The notes beneath the pieces were generated by a model. The model was not told the origin of the DNA. It did no database searches and saw only the letters and a list, made by a program, of their open reading frames with translations. From Flavobacterium nitratireducens (lineage in GTDB: Bacteria; Bacteroidota; Bacteroidia; Flavobacteriales; Flavobacteriaceae), in NCBI RefSeq assembly GCF_029625335.1, contig NZ_CP121111.1, forward strand, positions 744,001-808,000: a stretch of DNA of 64,000 nt, given 5' to 3'. A program made the translations under genes and the position numbers. Below are positions 19,123-30,716 of the stretch, piece by piece (within the stretch, counting starts at the first letter, position 1; each line of letters starts with the position of its first letter).

Positions 19123-19176
19123 AAATTTTAAAGTTAATTTTAATTAAAGACTACGACTATAAATTGATTAATTGAC

Positions 19177-19184
19177 TATTTTTG
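19177..19184 (+). promoter_or_regulatory. Candidate -7 element for the LptD-like gene
   Basis: TATTTTTG matches TAnnTTTG and lies 21-28 bp before the TTG start at 19205. No TTG is present 17-23 bp upstream, so support is partial. If used, the transcript would have a very short leader, which would favour the TTG at 19205 or the later TTG at 19256. Confidence 0.35.
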
Positions 19185-19204
19185 GCGAAAAATAATCTGT
19201 AAGT

Positions 19205-21955
19205 TTGACACTTCAAAAAACAAGCCATAATTTTACAAAAATAGTATTTATCCCTTTGCACACAAACTTATTTCATATCGTTTTATTATCAATTTTCCTA
19301 ACTTTTGGAACAGTTGACATATATTCTCAAGATATTTCAAAGAAAAACAAAAACATTGCTGCAAAACAAGCTGTAAAAGTTGATACAAAAACAAAAGATA
19401 CCCAAGTAACTATAAAAGACACTATAAAAAAGCTAAAAGACAGCACCAAAACTGATAGTATAAAACCGAAAAAAGCATTTTTAGATGGAAAAGTAAAATA
19501 CAAAGCCACTAATTATGCTAAAATAGACCAAAAACGTAAACTAATTACCCTTTACGACAATGCGGAGCTTTACTATCAAGATATTGAATTGAAAGCCGGA
19601 AAAATCATTCTGGATTATGAAAAAAATGAGGTTTATGCTGGTCGAATCAAGGATTCTACTGGAAAATTCACCCAATACCCCAATTTCAAACAAGGAGAAA
19701 ATGTGGTTGAACCCGATTCAATTCGCTTTAACTTTAAAAGCCAAAAAGCATTAATTTGGAATTCCAAAACAGACCAAGGAGAGTTCAATGTAAAAGCAGC
19801 CATCACTAAAAAGGAGAATGATTCGGTTTATTTTTTAAAGGGAGCTCGATTTACGACTTCCACTAACAAAGACAATCCTGAATATTATTTTAGAACATCA
19901 AAGGTAAAATTCATACCAGGCAAAAAAGTAATAACAGGACTTACTAATCTGGTCATCGCAGATGTACCAACTCCAATTGCTTTACCTTTTGCTTTTTTTC
20001 CTATGAGTAAAGAAACAAGCGTTTCGGGATTGATACTACCTAGTTATAATGATTCAAACACCCGTGGTTTCTCTTTACAAAATGGAGGTTACTATTTTGC
20101 TTTAAGCGATAATTACGATTTGACTGTCTTAGGAGATTATTACACTAACGGAAGTTATGGGATGCGATTTGAATCTGCCTATGCTAAAAGATATAAATTT
20201 AGAGGTAATGTCAACGTTCGTTTTGAAAACCTAATCACCAGCGAAAGAGGCTACCCAGATTATTCCAAACAAAATATTTACAATATACAATGGTCACATT
20301 CAAGAGACTCAAAAGCGAATCCAAGTTCTAGCTTTTCAGCTTCTGTAAACCTGGGTAGTAGTAAATATTTCAAACAATCGATCAACCAAACGAACATGGG
20401 TTCTCAATTAAATAACACCCTAAGTTCTTCCATATCTTATTCAAAAACATTTAATTCTATACCACAAGCCCGATTATCATTATCGGCTACACACTCACAA
20501 AACACCCAAACAGAAAGCATCAATATGACACTTCCTACTTTGCAATTTAGCTTAGACAGGATGTATCCCTTTGTTGGAAAAGATGGTGTAAAAAAAGGGT
20601 TTATTAAAAACATCAACTTACAATATAACTTGAACGGAAGAAATTATATCAATACAACAGATTCTTTATTTTTCAAACCACAGATGTTTAAAGATGCGAA
20701 AGTAGGTTTCCAACATAGCATCCCTTTGAGTACAAACTTTAAAATATTTAAATACTTTAGCGCTACAACAACTGCAAACTACGAAGAAATCTGGTATACT
20801 AAAACCATTCGTAAAGAATACAATACAGAACAAAGTACAGTAGTAGACAGGACAGTAAACGGTTTTGATGCCTTTAGAACCTACAACTTATCTGCCAGTT
20901 TAGGAACCACGATTTATGGTACTTTTAATTTTGGTGAAAACAAAAAAATTCAAGCCATAAGACATGTGATTCGACCTTCATTCTCCTACTCCTATACTCC
21001 TAGCTTTGAGAAATATTATGACACCTACTCTTCTGACGCAAGTGGTAGAATGGATAAACAATATACGCGCTTTGAAGGCGGAATTTTTGGTGCTCCAGGT
21101 TTAAGCAATTCAAATATTTTAGGAATAAGTGTAAGCAATACTTTTGAAGCGAAAGTTACCGATAAAGATACCACTAAGACAGAAGCTAAAAAAGTAATGT
21201 TATTAAACAACTTGAACTTTTCTACTAGTTATAATTTAGACGCAGATGGTGTAACTAATTTAGCTTGGTCACCAGTTCGTGTAAGCACAGGAGCTCAATT
21301 TTTTGAAAATAAATTAAATGCCAATTTAGCCGCAACCTTAGATCCATACGCTATTGATAATTCAGGTCAAAGAATTAACAAATACAATATTGAAAACGGG
21401 GGAAGTTTGTTCAGAATGACGAGCGCCAATATTACACTAAATTATTCGTTATCTAGTAGAGACAAAGACAATAAAAAAGATAAACCCAAAGATACCCAAA
21501 CCGAAAGAAATGGTGGTCGAGAAGATGACTTATTTGGAACCAGCACGGATTTAAATGACAATCGAAAGAGTATGTTTGATGGCAGCGAAGAAGAAGGAGA
21601 AGATACGATTTCTGAATTTTTTAAATCAAAAATTCCTTGGGATATGACTTTTGCCTATGCATTTACATACAGCAATAACAACCGTGAAAATAAAATATCT
21701 GGGAACTCCTTAATGATTTCTGCCAATACTGATTTAACACCTAAATGGAAAGTGGGAATTTCTACAGGTTATGATTTTGTTCAAAAAGGAGTTACTTATA
21801 CTCAATTCCGTTTTGAAAGAGATTTATCTAGTTGGAGAATGAGTTTCAACTGGACGCCTTTTGGAACTAATGCTAACTGGAATTTCTTTATTGGAATTAA
21901 ATCAGGAATGTTAAGCGATATCAAATGGGAAAAACGTAATTATCCTAACCGATAA
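19205..21955 (+). CDS. LptD-like LPS-assembly outer membrane protein (OstA-like)
   Basis: This 916-residue protein has a hydrophobic signal region, a lysine/threonine-rich linker, an OstA/LptA-like jellyroll (about 95-240: KYKATNYAKIDQKRKLI, GKIILDYEKNEVYAG), then the LptD-type region with PIALPFAFFPMSKETSVSGLI PSY blocks and a long beta-barrel ending NWNFFIGIKSGML. LptD inserts LPS into the outer leaflet with LptE. No ATG lies near the start: TTG 19205 opens the frame, and a later TTG at 19256 (MHTNLFHIV) gives a cleaner signal peptide ending IYSQ. The barrel carries a low-complexity charged loop (KDKPKDTQTERNGGREDD) near residue 760. Confidence 0.85.
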   Translation: MTLQKTSHNFTKIVFIPLHTNLFHIVLLSIFLTFGTVDIYSQDISKKNKNIAAKQAVKVDTKTKDTQVTIKDTIKKLKDSTKTDSIKPKKAFLDGKVKYKATNYAKIDQKRKLITLYDNAELYYQDIELKAGKIILDYEKNEVYAGRIKDSTGKFTQYPNFKQGENVVEPDSIRFNFKSQKALIWNSKTDQGEFNVKAAITKKENDSVYFLKGARFTTSTNKDNPEYYFRTSKVKFIPGKKVITGLTNLVIADVPTPIALPFAFFPMSKETSVSGLILPSYNDSNTRGFSLQNGGYYFALSDNYDLTVLGDYYTNGSYGMRFESAYAKRYKFRGNVNVRFENLITSERGYPDYSKQNIYNIQWSHSRDSKANPSSSFSASVNLGSSKYFKQSINQTNMGSQLNNTLSSSISYSKTFNSIPQARLSLSATHSQNTQTESINMTLPTLQFSLDRMYPFVGKDGVKKGFIKNINLQYNLNGRNYINTTDSLFFKPQMFKDAKVGFQHSIPLSTNFKIFKYFSATTTANYEEIWYTKTIRKEYNTEQSTVVDRTVNGFDAFRTYNLSASLGTTIYGTFNFGENKKIQAIRHVIRPSFSYSYTPSFEKYYDTYSSDASGRMDKQYTRFEGGIFGAPGLSNSNILGISVSNTFEAKVTDKDTTKTEAKKVMLLNNLNFSTSYNLDADGVTNLAWSPVRVSTGAQFFENKLNANLAATLDPYAIDNSGQRINKYNIENGGSLFRMTSANITLNYSLSSRDKDNKKDKPKDTQTERNGGREDDLFGTSTDLNDNRKSMFDGSEEEGEDTISEFFKSKIPWDMTFAYAFTYSNNNRENKISGNSLMISANTDLTPKWKVGISTGYDFVQKGVTYTQFRFERDLSSWRMSFNWTPFGTNANWNFFIGIKSGMLSDIKWEKRNYPNR

Positions 21956-22009
21956 ATTTTTTAACCCAACAATAATTGAAACTAGATTTAACACTAAGAC
22001 AGTATAAAA

Positions 22010-22390
22010 ATGAAAAAAATAATTTTTACCGAAAAAGCACCAGCACCAATAGGTCCTTACAATCAAGCTGTACTTGTAGGAAACATGCTTTATACTTCAG
22101 GACAAATCGCTATCAATCCTGAAGATGGAACCATCGTAACTTCATCTATTGAAGCCGAAACCAAACAGGTAATGGAAAATATTAAGGCTATTCTTGAAGC
22201 TGCAGGAATGACATTTGAAAACGTAGTTAAATCGACTATTTTTATTATGAACATGAACGATTTTGCTACAATCAATACTATCTATGGTTCTTATTTTAAC
22301 GAAAAAACCGCTCCAGCTCGTGAAACGGTTCAAGTGGCATGTTTGCCAAAAAATGTAAATATTGAAATTTCTGTAATTGCTACAGTCTAG
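22010..22390 (+). CDS. ridA: RidA family enamine/imine deaminase
   Basis: This 126-residue protein is a standard RidA: IGPYNQAVLVGNMLYTSGQIAI near residues 11-32, the ENVVKSTIFIMNMNDF stretch, and the catalytic C-terminal signature PARETVQVACLPKNVNIEI with the substrate-binding arginine. It hydrolyses reactive 2-aminoacrylate and related enamines released by PLP enzymes. Length is exactly typical. It is 54 bp downstream of the LptD-like gene and overlaps the convergent mgsA gene by 11 bp at the 3' ends. Confidence 0.95.
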   Translation: MKKIIFTEKAPAPIGPYNQAVLVGNMLYTSGQIAINPEDGTIVTSSIEAETKQVMENIKAILEAAGMTFENVVKSTIFIMNMNDFATINTIYGSYFNEKTAPARETVQVACLPKNVNIEISVIATV

Positions 22391-22754
22391 AAGCAATTGC
22401 ATCTAATAATAATTGTGCCGTAGCTTCATTTGTTGCCAATGGCACATTATGTACATCACAAACACGAACGAGCATGTTAACATCTGGTTCGTGTGGGTGA
22501 CTCGCTAGAGGATCTTTAAAAAAGAATACCATATTTGTTTTCCCTTCCGCTACCCTAGCTGCAATTTGAGCATCACCTCCTACTGGACCAGAAAGCATTT
22601 TCATTACTTTAAATCCAGCAATTTCGGCTCTTCCTCCTGTTGTACCAGTTGCAATAAGCTGAACATTTTCTTTAGATAAAATCTCTTTGTTCTTATTTAA
22701 AAATTGAACCATGTCAACTTTTTTTCCATCGTGAGAAATAATAGCAATCTCCAT
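22380..22754 (-). CDS. mgsA: Methylglyoxal synthase
   Basis: From ATG 22754 the protein is about 124 residues and begins MEIAIISHDGKK. It has the phosphate-binding TGTTGG motif, SGPVGGDAQIAARVAEG with the catalytic aspartate, and FFKDPLASHPHEPDVNML. It turns dihydroxyacetone phosphate into methylglyoxal, a glycolytic overflow path used when phosphate is short. An upstream ATG at 22778 inside the preceding gene would add eight unconserved residues. Its neighbours (sugar kinase-like, gap, pfkA) make a glycolysis cluster. Confidence 0.95.
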   Translation of the reverse strand: MEIAIISHDGKKVDMVQFLNKNKEILSKENVQLIATGTTGGRAEIAGFKVMKMLSGPVGGDAQIAARVAEGKTNMVFFFKDPLASHPHEPDVNMLVRVCDVHNVPLATNEATAQLLLDAIASRL

Positions 22755-22764
22755 ATTATTTCTA

Positions 22765-23616
22765 TTATTTGTTTGCAATATGATATGAAATTAAACCATC
22801 GATAGGCCTTCTCAATACATTTCCTAATTGTAAATCATATTTATCAAAAGCACATTCTAATTCCTCTTTTAAATAAAAAGCAATAGAACCTACAAAATGC
22901 ACTGGAACTTCTTTACAATTATCAAATTGCATTACATAATTCTTGATAAAAGATTTCATTCCTTTACGAATGATTTTTTGACAAAATTCAGTGTCTTTAT
23001 GTTGAATTAAGAATTTAGCAAAAGTCGCTAAATAAGCATTTGGATTTTCTTCCTTATATAATTTATTTTTAATAAAATCAGGATCAACATTGTATTCTTT
23101 TTCGAATTCAACCGCTAATTCCTTAGGCATTTTATTAAAATAGTATTTTCTAATTAATTCTTTACCATACACATTACCACTAGAATCATCCATAACGATA
23201 TACCCTAATGATTGTACTTTTTGGTGTAAAACAGTACCGTCAAAATAGCTACAATTAGAACCTGTACCTAAAATACACACAATTGCTTTTTCGTCTTTTG
23301 GTGTAGTAGCATATACTGCAGCATAAGTATCTTCTTCTACTACAATTTGCGCATTTATGAAATAATTTTGAAATACTTCTTTCAAAGCAATTTTCATTCT
23401 ATCAGTACCACAACCTGCACCATAAAAATACAAATGAGTGGCTAATTTTTTATTTTGTTGAATATCAAAACGGTCATCAAGACGTTCAATGATTTGATCT
23501 CCTTCTAAAATTTCAGGATTCAATCCTAAGGTTTGGGTTGTAAACAATATTTTCCCGTGATCATCTATCGCAATCCAATCGGCTTTAGTAGAACCACTAT
23601 CAACTATTAATTTCAT
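22765..23616 (-). CDS. BadF/BadG/BcrA/BcrD-type ATPase, N-acetylglucosamine kinase-like
   Basis: This 283-residue protein has the ASKHA fold: VDSGSTKADWIAID (phosphate 1) at residues 4-17, the ILGTGSNCSYFDG (phosphate 2) block near 134, and VHFVGSIAFYLKEEL (adenosine motif) near 240. Short members of this family in Bacteroidota are N-acetylglucosamine kinase-like and phosphorylate amino sugars with ATP. The gene precedes mgsA on the same strand with the mgsA start 10 bp beyond its end. True substrate is not shown by the sequence. Confidence 0.83.
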   Translation of the reverse strand: MKLIVDSGSTKADWIAIDDHGKILFTTQTLGLNPEILEGDQIIERLDDRFDIQQNKKLATHLYFYGAGCGTDRMKIALKEVFQNYFINAQIVVEEDTYAAVYATTPKDEKAIVCILGTGSNCSYFDGTVLHQKVQSLGYIVMDDSSGNVYGKELIRKYYFNKMPKELAVEFEKEYNVDPDFIKNKLYKEENPNAYLATFAKFLIQHKDTEFCQKIIRKGMKSFIKNYVMQFDNCKEVPVHFVGSIAFYLKEELECAFDKYDLQLGNVLRRPIDGLISYHIANK

Positions 23617-23693
23617 TTTTTCAGTTTTTGGATTAATTACATACTATCAATTTAAAAATGTAAAAACTACATTTTAAAGCGACATTAAAAAAG

Positions 23694-23726
23694 AAAATCC
23701 CGTTCGACGCATCGAACGGGATTTTT
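23694..23726 (-). terminator. Strong terminator downstream of gap
   Basis: AATCCCGTTCGA and TCGAACGGGATT make a perfect 12-bp stem with a 4-base loop, with A-rich and T-rich tails on both sides. It ends the gap transcript and separates it from the kinase-like gene. Confidence 0.92.
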
Positions 23727-23741
23727 AACAAATTTAAATTA

Positions 23742-24752
<1,011 letters not shown>

Positions 24753-24823
24753 TTATTTATTTATTGTTTATTATTCGATTGAAAATTTCTCCAAATTGAG
24801 GATTAACTTTTCTTTACTATTTA

Positions 24824-25810
24824 CTAAGTGGTAATAATATCAGAAACACGTAATAACTCACGATCAATTTCTGATTTTCCTTTAATTGCTAATGATAATG
24901 GAGTCAAGTTTACAGTATCATTTTTTAAACCAACCATAAAGTTTGACACTCCTTCTATTAATGACTCTACTGCTTTAACACCTAAACGGCTTGCTAATAC
25001 TCTATCAAAACAAGATGGTGAACCGCCACGTTGCATGTGTCCTAGTACTGATACACGAACATCATATTCTGGTAAATTAGCATCAACATAATCTTTTAAT
25101 TCGAATACATTTTTACCAATCTTATCTCCTTCTGCAATAACTACAATACTTGACGATTTTCCAGAAGCCTTACTTTTTTGAAGTGATTCTAATAAACGAT
25201 CTAAACCTAAATCTTCTTCAGGAATTAAAATTTCTTCAGCACCACCAGCTATTCCAGCGTTCAAAGCAATATGACCAGCATCTCTACCCATTACCTCAAC
25301 AAAGAATAAACGATTGTGTGAACTAGCTGTATCTCTAATTTTATCGATAGCTTCAACAACTGTATTCAAAGCGGTATCATAACCTAAAGTATGACTCGTA
25401 CCATAAATATCATTATCAATAGTACCTGGAATTCCCATTACTGGGAAATTATATTCAGAGTTAAATATTAAAGCTCCAGTAAAAGTTCCGTCACCTCCAA
25501 TAACTACTAATGCTTCAATTCCAGCATTAACTAAATTTTCGTGCGCTTTTTTTCTTCCTTCTGGGGTTCTAAAATCTTTAGAACGAGCCGACTTTAAAAT
25601 TGTTCCTCCTTTATTAATAATATTATTTACACTTCGAGGTCCCATTTCTTCAAAGTCTCCTTCGATCATTCCTTGATAACCTCTGTAAATACCAACACAT
25701 TCTATATTATGGTAAGCACAGGTACGTACAACTGAGCGTATCGCAGCATTCATTCCTGGCGAATCTCCTCCAGAAGTTAGAACACCTATTTTCTTAATTG
25801 TCTTTAGCAT
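24824..25810 (-). CDS. pfkA: ATP-dependent 6-phosphofructokinase
   Basis: This 328-residue protein has all PfkA motifs: TSGGDSPGMNAAIR near residues 12-25, GGDGTFTGA near 104, GIPGTIDNDIYGT near 125, the catalytic MGRDAGHIALNAG block and LGHMQRGGSPSCFDR. The GGDGT followed by T (not K) fits the ATP-dependent rather than the pyrophosphate-dependent type. It phosphorylates fructose 6-phosphate, the committed step of glycolysis. It is upstream of gap in the same direction. Confidence 0.96.
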   Translation of the reverse strand: MLKTIKKIGVLTSGGDSPGMNAAIRSVVRTCAYHNIECVGIYRGYQGMIEGDFEEMGPRSVNNIINKGGTILKSARSKDFRTPEGRKKAHENLVNAGIEALVVIGGDGTFTGALIFNSEYNFPVMGIPGTIDNDIYGTSHTLGYDTALNTVVEAIDKIRDTASSHNRLFFVEVMGRDAGHIALNAGIAGGAEEILIPEEDLGLDRLLESLQKSKASGKSSSIVVIAEGDKIGKNVFELKDYVDANLPEYDVRVSVLGHMQRGGSPSCFDRVLASRLGVKAVESLIEGVSNFMVGLKNDTVNLTPLSLAIKGKSEIDRELLRVSDIITT

Positions 25811-26075
25811 AGTTTTAGTTTTGAAGGGTAAAATTAAGAAACATTACTAACTTTAAAAGCCTATGTTTTATAATTTCAACCATTAATCACAAATTCAAAC
25901 GTTTTCGTTAATAAGTTTCAAATAAAAGAAAAAAAACTTATTTTTTTTGATAGATATCGATTTTTAGATAATTAAAATAATTATAACCTATTTTTGATAT
26001 TTAATTAACATTTTATCAACCCAAAAAACTTCCCATTATTCTCAATACCATTTTTTTAAAAGGAACTAAACTTTT

Positions 26076-29000
26076 TTAATCTTCTTCAGTACTTACCGCT
26101 TCAGAATTATTTTTTTCTTTCCCCTTTTTAGGCGTTTTTTTGTTGTTGAAATTTATATATTCAGGAGTTACATTAGAATCTTGAAAATACTCATTCATAG
26201 TATCTGTCTTTTGTACACGGTACTTTTTAAAGATCTTGTTAAACAATTCTCTAAAAGTATCAAAATCTACTTCATAAGTCAATCCTAATCCCTGAGTATA
26301 CCCTATTCCTTGACCGATATAATTGATATCATTTTCACGATTAAACAATCGCAAATTCATTGTCCCATCTTGATTCACTCTGTACTGCACCTCTACATCA
26401 CCCACAACCGCCGATTCGTTAATCCCTCCAAATGGCACACCTACTTTTCCATTTATAGAAATACGTTCATTAATTTTAGAAGAAATAGTGGCCACCACTC
26501 TACCATCGGTTTCTCTACCAATTCTTCTATCTCTTGATACATAGTTTAAACCAACTTTAAACTTATCACTATCGGTTTTCAAAATATCTCCTAACAAACT
26601 TGAAGCCGTTTCAAATAAGCTTCCCGAAAAATCAGATTGATTTACCCCTTCAGGACTCAAAAAACCTCCTGATGAAAGTAAATACAAAGCTTGTGTTTGT
26701 CGCACATCTTTATCATATAACTTATATTGTATTTCTGATTTCAAGACATTACTAACCGTTGGAAATTCGATATTAAAATCAGGATTTGGACTCGCTAAAT
26801 CTCCTTGAATTCCTATAACCACATCCACGGGCACTTTTCTATTAAATGAAGAGTTTTCTAATAATACAGCAGGATTTGCAATGGTTTTATATACTGCCTG
26901 AAGATTTAACTGCGCACGCATTGGATTTCCTTCCCATGTAATAGAACCTCCTTTTCTTACTGCAAACTTTTTATCAATCAACCCACCATATTTAAAATTA
27001 TAAATTCCTTCATAGGCTTGATAATCGCCCCACATTTGGAATTTACCCAGCGTATTTATCTTGAACAAAAGTGAACCATACCCTTTTCCTCGCATTCCAT
27101 GTCCCGAATTTCGATCTAATATTACTTCCACTTCAGCATCAGGTGTAATATCTAAATCAAATTCCAACTCTAAACCATTGTACTTATTCGTCTTTTCTAC
27201 AATTCCATTCTTAATATTGTATTTTTCTTTTTTTGTTATAAAATGAATAAAGGAATTTTCGCCTACACTTTCGGCATAATTGATTGGAATTTTAACATCT
27301 GAACCTTTTTCTGATTTAGCAGCAATTTTAATGAATAAGGAGTTCACAGGACCACTAATCGTTGCATTACCATTGATAAAAGCAGTTCCGTAATAAGCGG
27401 CATCTTCCGAATCTTTCGTATCTAAAACCAATAGTTTTTTAGAACTGATTCCGAAATCTAATTTCCAATCGGAAAATTTATTATGTTGGATAGTTCCATT
27501 TAAGTAGCCTTTGGTATTGAACTTAGAATCGACAATCGTATTATTTCTAAATAAAAATGTCTCATCGACCAAATCAACTATCGAACGATCATTTAACTGA
27601 TAATCTACATTCAAATAAGGAATAGTCAAACCTGCCTTATCCACAAACAAACGTCCACTTACTTTTGGACTGTTAACATCACCACTAATCACTGAGTTCC
27701 CCGTAACAAATCCTCTAATATTCGAAAGAACATCGCCACCTAGCGAACTAAAAACCCCTAAATTGAATTTATCGAGGGAGAGTTTTAAATCCAAAATCGT
27801 CTTGTTATTTACAATTTCGAAAGAACCATTAGCATTTAGTGATTCTAAATTTTCATTGTTCAAATAGGTATCAATTGTAAATTTCTCTAAAGTTTCATCG
27901 CCTTCAATATCAAACTTAAGCACTCCTAACTCGGTCTTGTTAATATTCAAATTATCGACTACTAAAGAAGCGGTTGGTTTGTAAATTTGATTATTTTGCT
28001 TAAAATGAACGGTACCATTTAGATTACCATTAAAAACAAAATTACTACTCAATGGCGTAACCTTGTACAAATCGACATTATCAAAATTAAGCGCTAAATC
28101 TTTTTTTGAAGGACCACTTAAATCGCCTTTAAGAGTGATGGACTGATTTTCATGTGACAAAATAATATCATCAAAAACAAAATGATGCAACATTTTATCG
28201 AAGACAATTTTATTATCGGGACTATCTTTTTGATTCAAATACCAAAAATTCTCCTTAAACTTCATTTCCGATTTACTGATACCCACCACATTGTTATTAT
28301 CCTTATCAATCGTATGATACAAGTTCAAACTGAAAAAATCTTCGCCTTTATCTCCTCCTTTAAATTCCGAACGGAATAGCAAAGTATCTTTGGTTGTAAT
28401 ATTAATCAAACTAAAATCACGCATTTTATAGTAAGGCGTTTTTATACTATCTAATTCTACATAAGCATTATACAGGGGATTTTTATTATCTACCGATACA
28501 CGGATATTATCAAAGCTGTTTTTAGCATAGGTAATTTTAGGTGAATTAAAATTCATTTTAAATTCCTGGGTATCTGATTTAATCGAACCTTTCAAAACTG
28601 TATTAGTAGCTAAACCAATTTCAGGATATAAAATTTCAATAATTTTATTGTACACCGTAAAATTAAACTTCAAAAACTGACCTTTGTTTACTTTCTCTGG
28701 TTTGAAATTCGTGTACAAACTTCCTAAAGAGTTTCGGGTCAATTTACCCAATTGTTTAAACTGAAAACGTCCTACCACTTCACCTTCTACAATATCAGGA
28801 GAGTTAATTGTAAGGGTTCGAATTCCTGCTTTATCGAAAGCAGAATGAACCGTAAAATCATCAAAAGTATAGGTATCTTTTACATTTTGATAGGATGTTT
28901 TTTTGATGTAAACATTCCCTTGTAAGTTTTCAATAGTGTTCCCTGTAAGCTGCACTTCAACATCACCTTTAAAATTAGAAATCGGTGCATTAACCAACTT

Positions 29001-30515
29001 CAGCTTACTCAAATTAGCTTCAGCCACTTGAATTCGGAAATCATATTTGTTTTCCTTAGCACTCAAATCTAGCAAACCATCAAAATCCATTTTTAAATTA
29101 GGATCTTCAACATTTATTTGCCCTTTGTAGTACGGCAACTTAAAGTTACCATTAAGTGTAATATTATTGTAAGTATAACTATTATAATGCACTTTTCTAA
29201 TATCCCCTTTAATTTGAGTATTCAAATATTTTTTAGTAAATCCCTTTCCATCAACGTTCACATCCATACTAACCAATCCTAAATCGCTACGATTTAAAAA
29301 TGCACCCGCATCAAATTCCTCAAAGACTACATTGCCGTTATAGGTTGCTTTGTCAATAAAATCGATATCAGTCATTGAAAAAACCGATTGTACTCTACCT
29401 ATTTGTGAACGCATATTTAAAGCCGCATCTACAGCAGTAGCCGTAAGCTGAATACTACCTTCCATCCAAAAATCACCTAAGGTTTTTAACTCTAAAGGCA
29501 ATTTCTTTCCTAAAACTTCAGGCATCAATTTAACTAGCTTCACATAACTAGAATTGATTTGACTAAAATCGCCATCCATATAAAAACGCTGATGGGTTTT
29601 GCCAAAAATATTTTTGAATCGAATGTCGCCTTCCATGCGCGATTGATTAGAATCCACCAATCGAAGATGATTTACATACAAGTCATTTAAAGTTCCGCTT
29701 AAATTTGTCTTTTTAAGATAAAAAACCTGATTTTTAGCCAACCCATCATAAAAACACCGCACATCGTTTGTCCCTACTGAGGCAGAATGAATCTTCAAAT
29801 CCCATTTTACCCTATCATTAAATTTGGCAAAATCCTGTATCTTGTAATTCAAAGTCAAATCGGCTTTGATTTTTGAATTGGGCGTTTGTAATTCTAATTT
29901 TTTAAGTTGGATTCTTTTCTTTGTATAACTAAATACAGTACTTAAATCCTCAACAAATAAACCTCTGTCATCTAAAAAAGACAACTTATCAATCAAGATA
30001 TCTACGTCTGGACCGTAGAGTTTAAAATTGGTCAACTCGGCATTGACTCTCGTAAAATCAACATCTTTAGGAATGGTTCTGTTGTAATCATACAATCTAA
30101 AATGAGCATGATTAATAGAAGCCTTATCAGCAATAAAAAGAGTATGCTTACCCGTTGAAGGTTTTCCCGAATCAAAAGACTCTATAAAAACATCCATATT
30201 GGTTTTCTTCTCGTTCTTGTAGGTTTTCATATCAAACAAAACCCCATCTAAACGAATCGTTTTAAAAATCAAATCGCCTTCTAAAACCGCATTTAAGTCT
30301 AATAAATTGGTATTTACAATTTTCGAATAGATTAAAGTATCTTTATGATGATCTAATATCAGGACATTTTGGATTTTAACCCCACCAAAAACAGAAATTT
30401 TTACTTTATCAAGACTAATATTAGTCCCAAAATCCTTATTGATTTCATTCATCAAATATTTACCCACTTGGGTTTGGACAAAAGGCAACGACAAAGCTAT
30501 AGCAAGCACCAACAA
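26076..30515 (-). CDS. tamB: TamB-like translocation/assembly module (AsmA-like, DUF490 C-terminus)
   Basis: At 1479 residues this is a typical Bacteroidota TamB: an N-terminal membrane segment, then more than 1100 residues of repetitive beta strands forming a groove, and a conserved C-terminal region of about 350 residues with QMWGDYQAYEGIYNFKYGGL, AVYKTIANPAVLL, SEIQYKLYDKDVRQTQALYLLSSG and VQYRVNQDGTMNLRLFNRE. TamB-like proteins bridge the periplasm and help supply phospholipids or assemble outer membrane proteins. The frame opens at TTG 30515, but hydrophobic and basic sequence (NNKRNYIKKAIKITSNIILG) continues upstream to about 30585 without any ATG, so the true start is uncertain. The C-terminal tail is lysine-rich. 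Confidence 0.9.
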   Translation of the reverse strand: MLVLAIALSLPFVQTQVGKYLMNEINKDFGTNISLDKVKISVFGGVKIQNVLILDHHKDTLIYSKIVNTNLLDLNAVLEGDLIFKTIRLDGVLFDMKTYKNEKKTNMDVFIESFDSGKPSTGKHTLFIADKASINHAHFRLYDYNRTIPKDVDFTRVNAELTNFKLYGPDVDILIDKLSFLDDRGLFVEDLSTVFSYTKKRIQLKKLELQTPNSKIKADLTLNYKIQDFAKFNDRVKWDLKIHSASVGTNDVRCFYDGLAKNQVFYLKKTNLSGTLNDLYVNHLRLVDSNQSRMEGDIRFKNIFGKTHQRFYMDGDFSQINSSYVKLVKLMPEVLGKKLPLELKTLGDFWMEGSIQLTATAVDAALNMRSQIGRVQSVFSMTDIDFIDKATYNGNVVFEEFDAGAFLNRSDLGLVSMDVNVDGKGFTKKYLNTQIKGDIRKVHYNSYTYNNITLNGNFKLPYYKGQINVEDPNLKMDFDGLLDLSAKENKYDFRIQVAEANLSKLKLVNAPISNFKGDVEVQLTGNTIENLQGNVYIKKTSYQNVKDTYTFDDFTVHSAFDKAGIRTLTINSPDIVEGEVVGRFQFKQLGKLTRNSLGSLYTNFKPEKVNKGQFLKFNFTVYNKIIEILYPEIGLATNTVLKGSIKSDTQEFKMNFNSPKITYAKNSFDNIRVSVDNKNPLYNAYVELDSIKTPYYKMRDFSLINITTKDTLLFRSEFKGGDKGEDFFSLNLYHTIDKDNNNVVGISKSEMKFKENFWYLNQKDSPDNKIVFDKMLHHFVFDDIILSHENQSITLKGDLSGPSKKDLALNFDNVDLYKVTPLSSNFVFNGNLNGTVHFKQNNQIYKPTASLVVDNLNINKTELGVLKFDIEGDETLEKFTIDTYLNNENLESLNANGSFEIVNNKTILDLKLSLDKFNLGVFSSLGGDVLSNIRGFVTGNSVISGDVNSPKVSGRLFVDKAGLTIPYLNVDYQLNDRSIVDLVDETFLFRNNTIVDSKFNTKGYLNGTIQHNKFSDWKLDFGISSKKLLVLDTKDSEDAAYYGTAFINGNATISGPVNSLFIKIAAKSEKGSDVKIPINYAESVGENSFIHFITKKEKYNIKNGIVEKTNKYNGLELEFDLDITPDAEVEVILDRNSGHGMRGKGYGSLLFKINTLGKFQMWGDYQAYEGIYNFKYGGLIDKKFAVRKGGSITWEGNPMRAQLNLQAVYKTIANPAVLLENSSFNRKVPVDVVIGIQGDLASPNPDFNIEFPTVSNVLKSEIQYKLYDKDVRQTQALYLLSSGGFLSPEGVNQSDFSGSLFETASSLLGDILKTDSDKFKVGLNYVSRDRRIGRETDGRVVATISSKINERISINGKVGVPFGGINESAVVGDVEVQYRVNQDGTMNLRLFNRENDINYIGQGIGYTQGLGLTYEVDFDTFRELFNKIFKKYRVQKTDTMNEYFQDSNVTPEYINFNNKKTPKKGKEKNNSEAVSTEED

Positions 30516-30640
30516 AAGAATGATGAGCCCCAGAATTATATTCGAAGTTATTTTAATCGCTTTTTTGATATAGTTTCGTTTATTATTGATTAAATATTAT
30601 TTTGCTCGAGGAAAGAGCGAAACCTTTAATAAAAATTCTT

Positions 30641-30648
30641 TAATTTTG
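30641..30648 (+). promoter_or_regulatory. Candidate -7 element for the tsaD operon
   Basis: TAATTTTG matches TAnnTTTG, 69 bp before the tsaD ATG in the divergent intergenic region. No TTG is seen 17-23 bp upstream, so support is partial. Confidence 0.35.
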
Positions 30649-30716
30649 GCTGCGCCGTAAAATTATAAAAAATAAAATCGGTTTCTAAAAAGATAACCCA
30701 AAATTTGTGCCTTTTT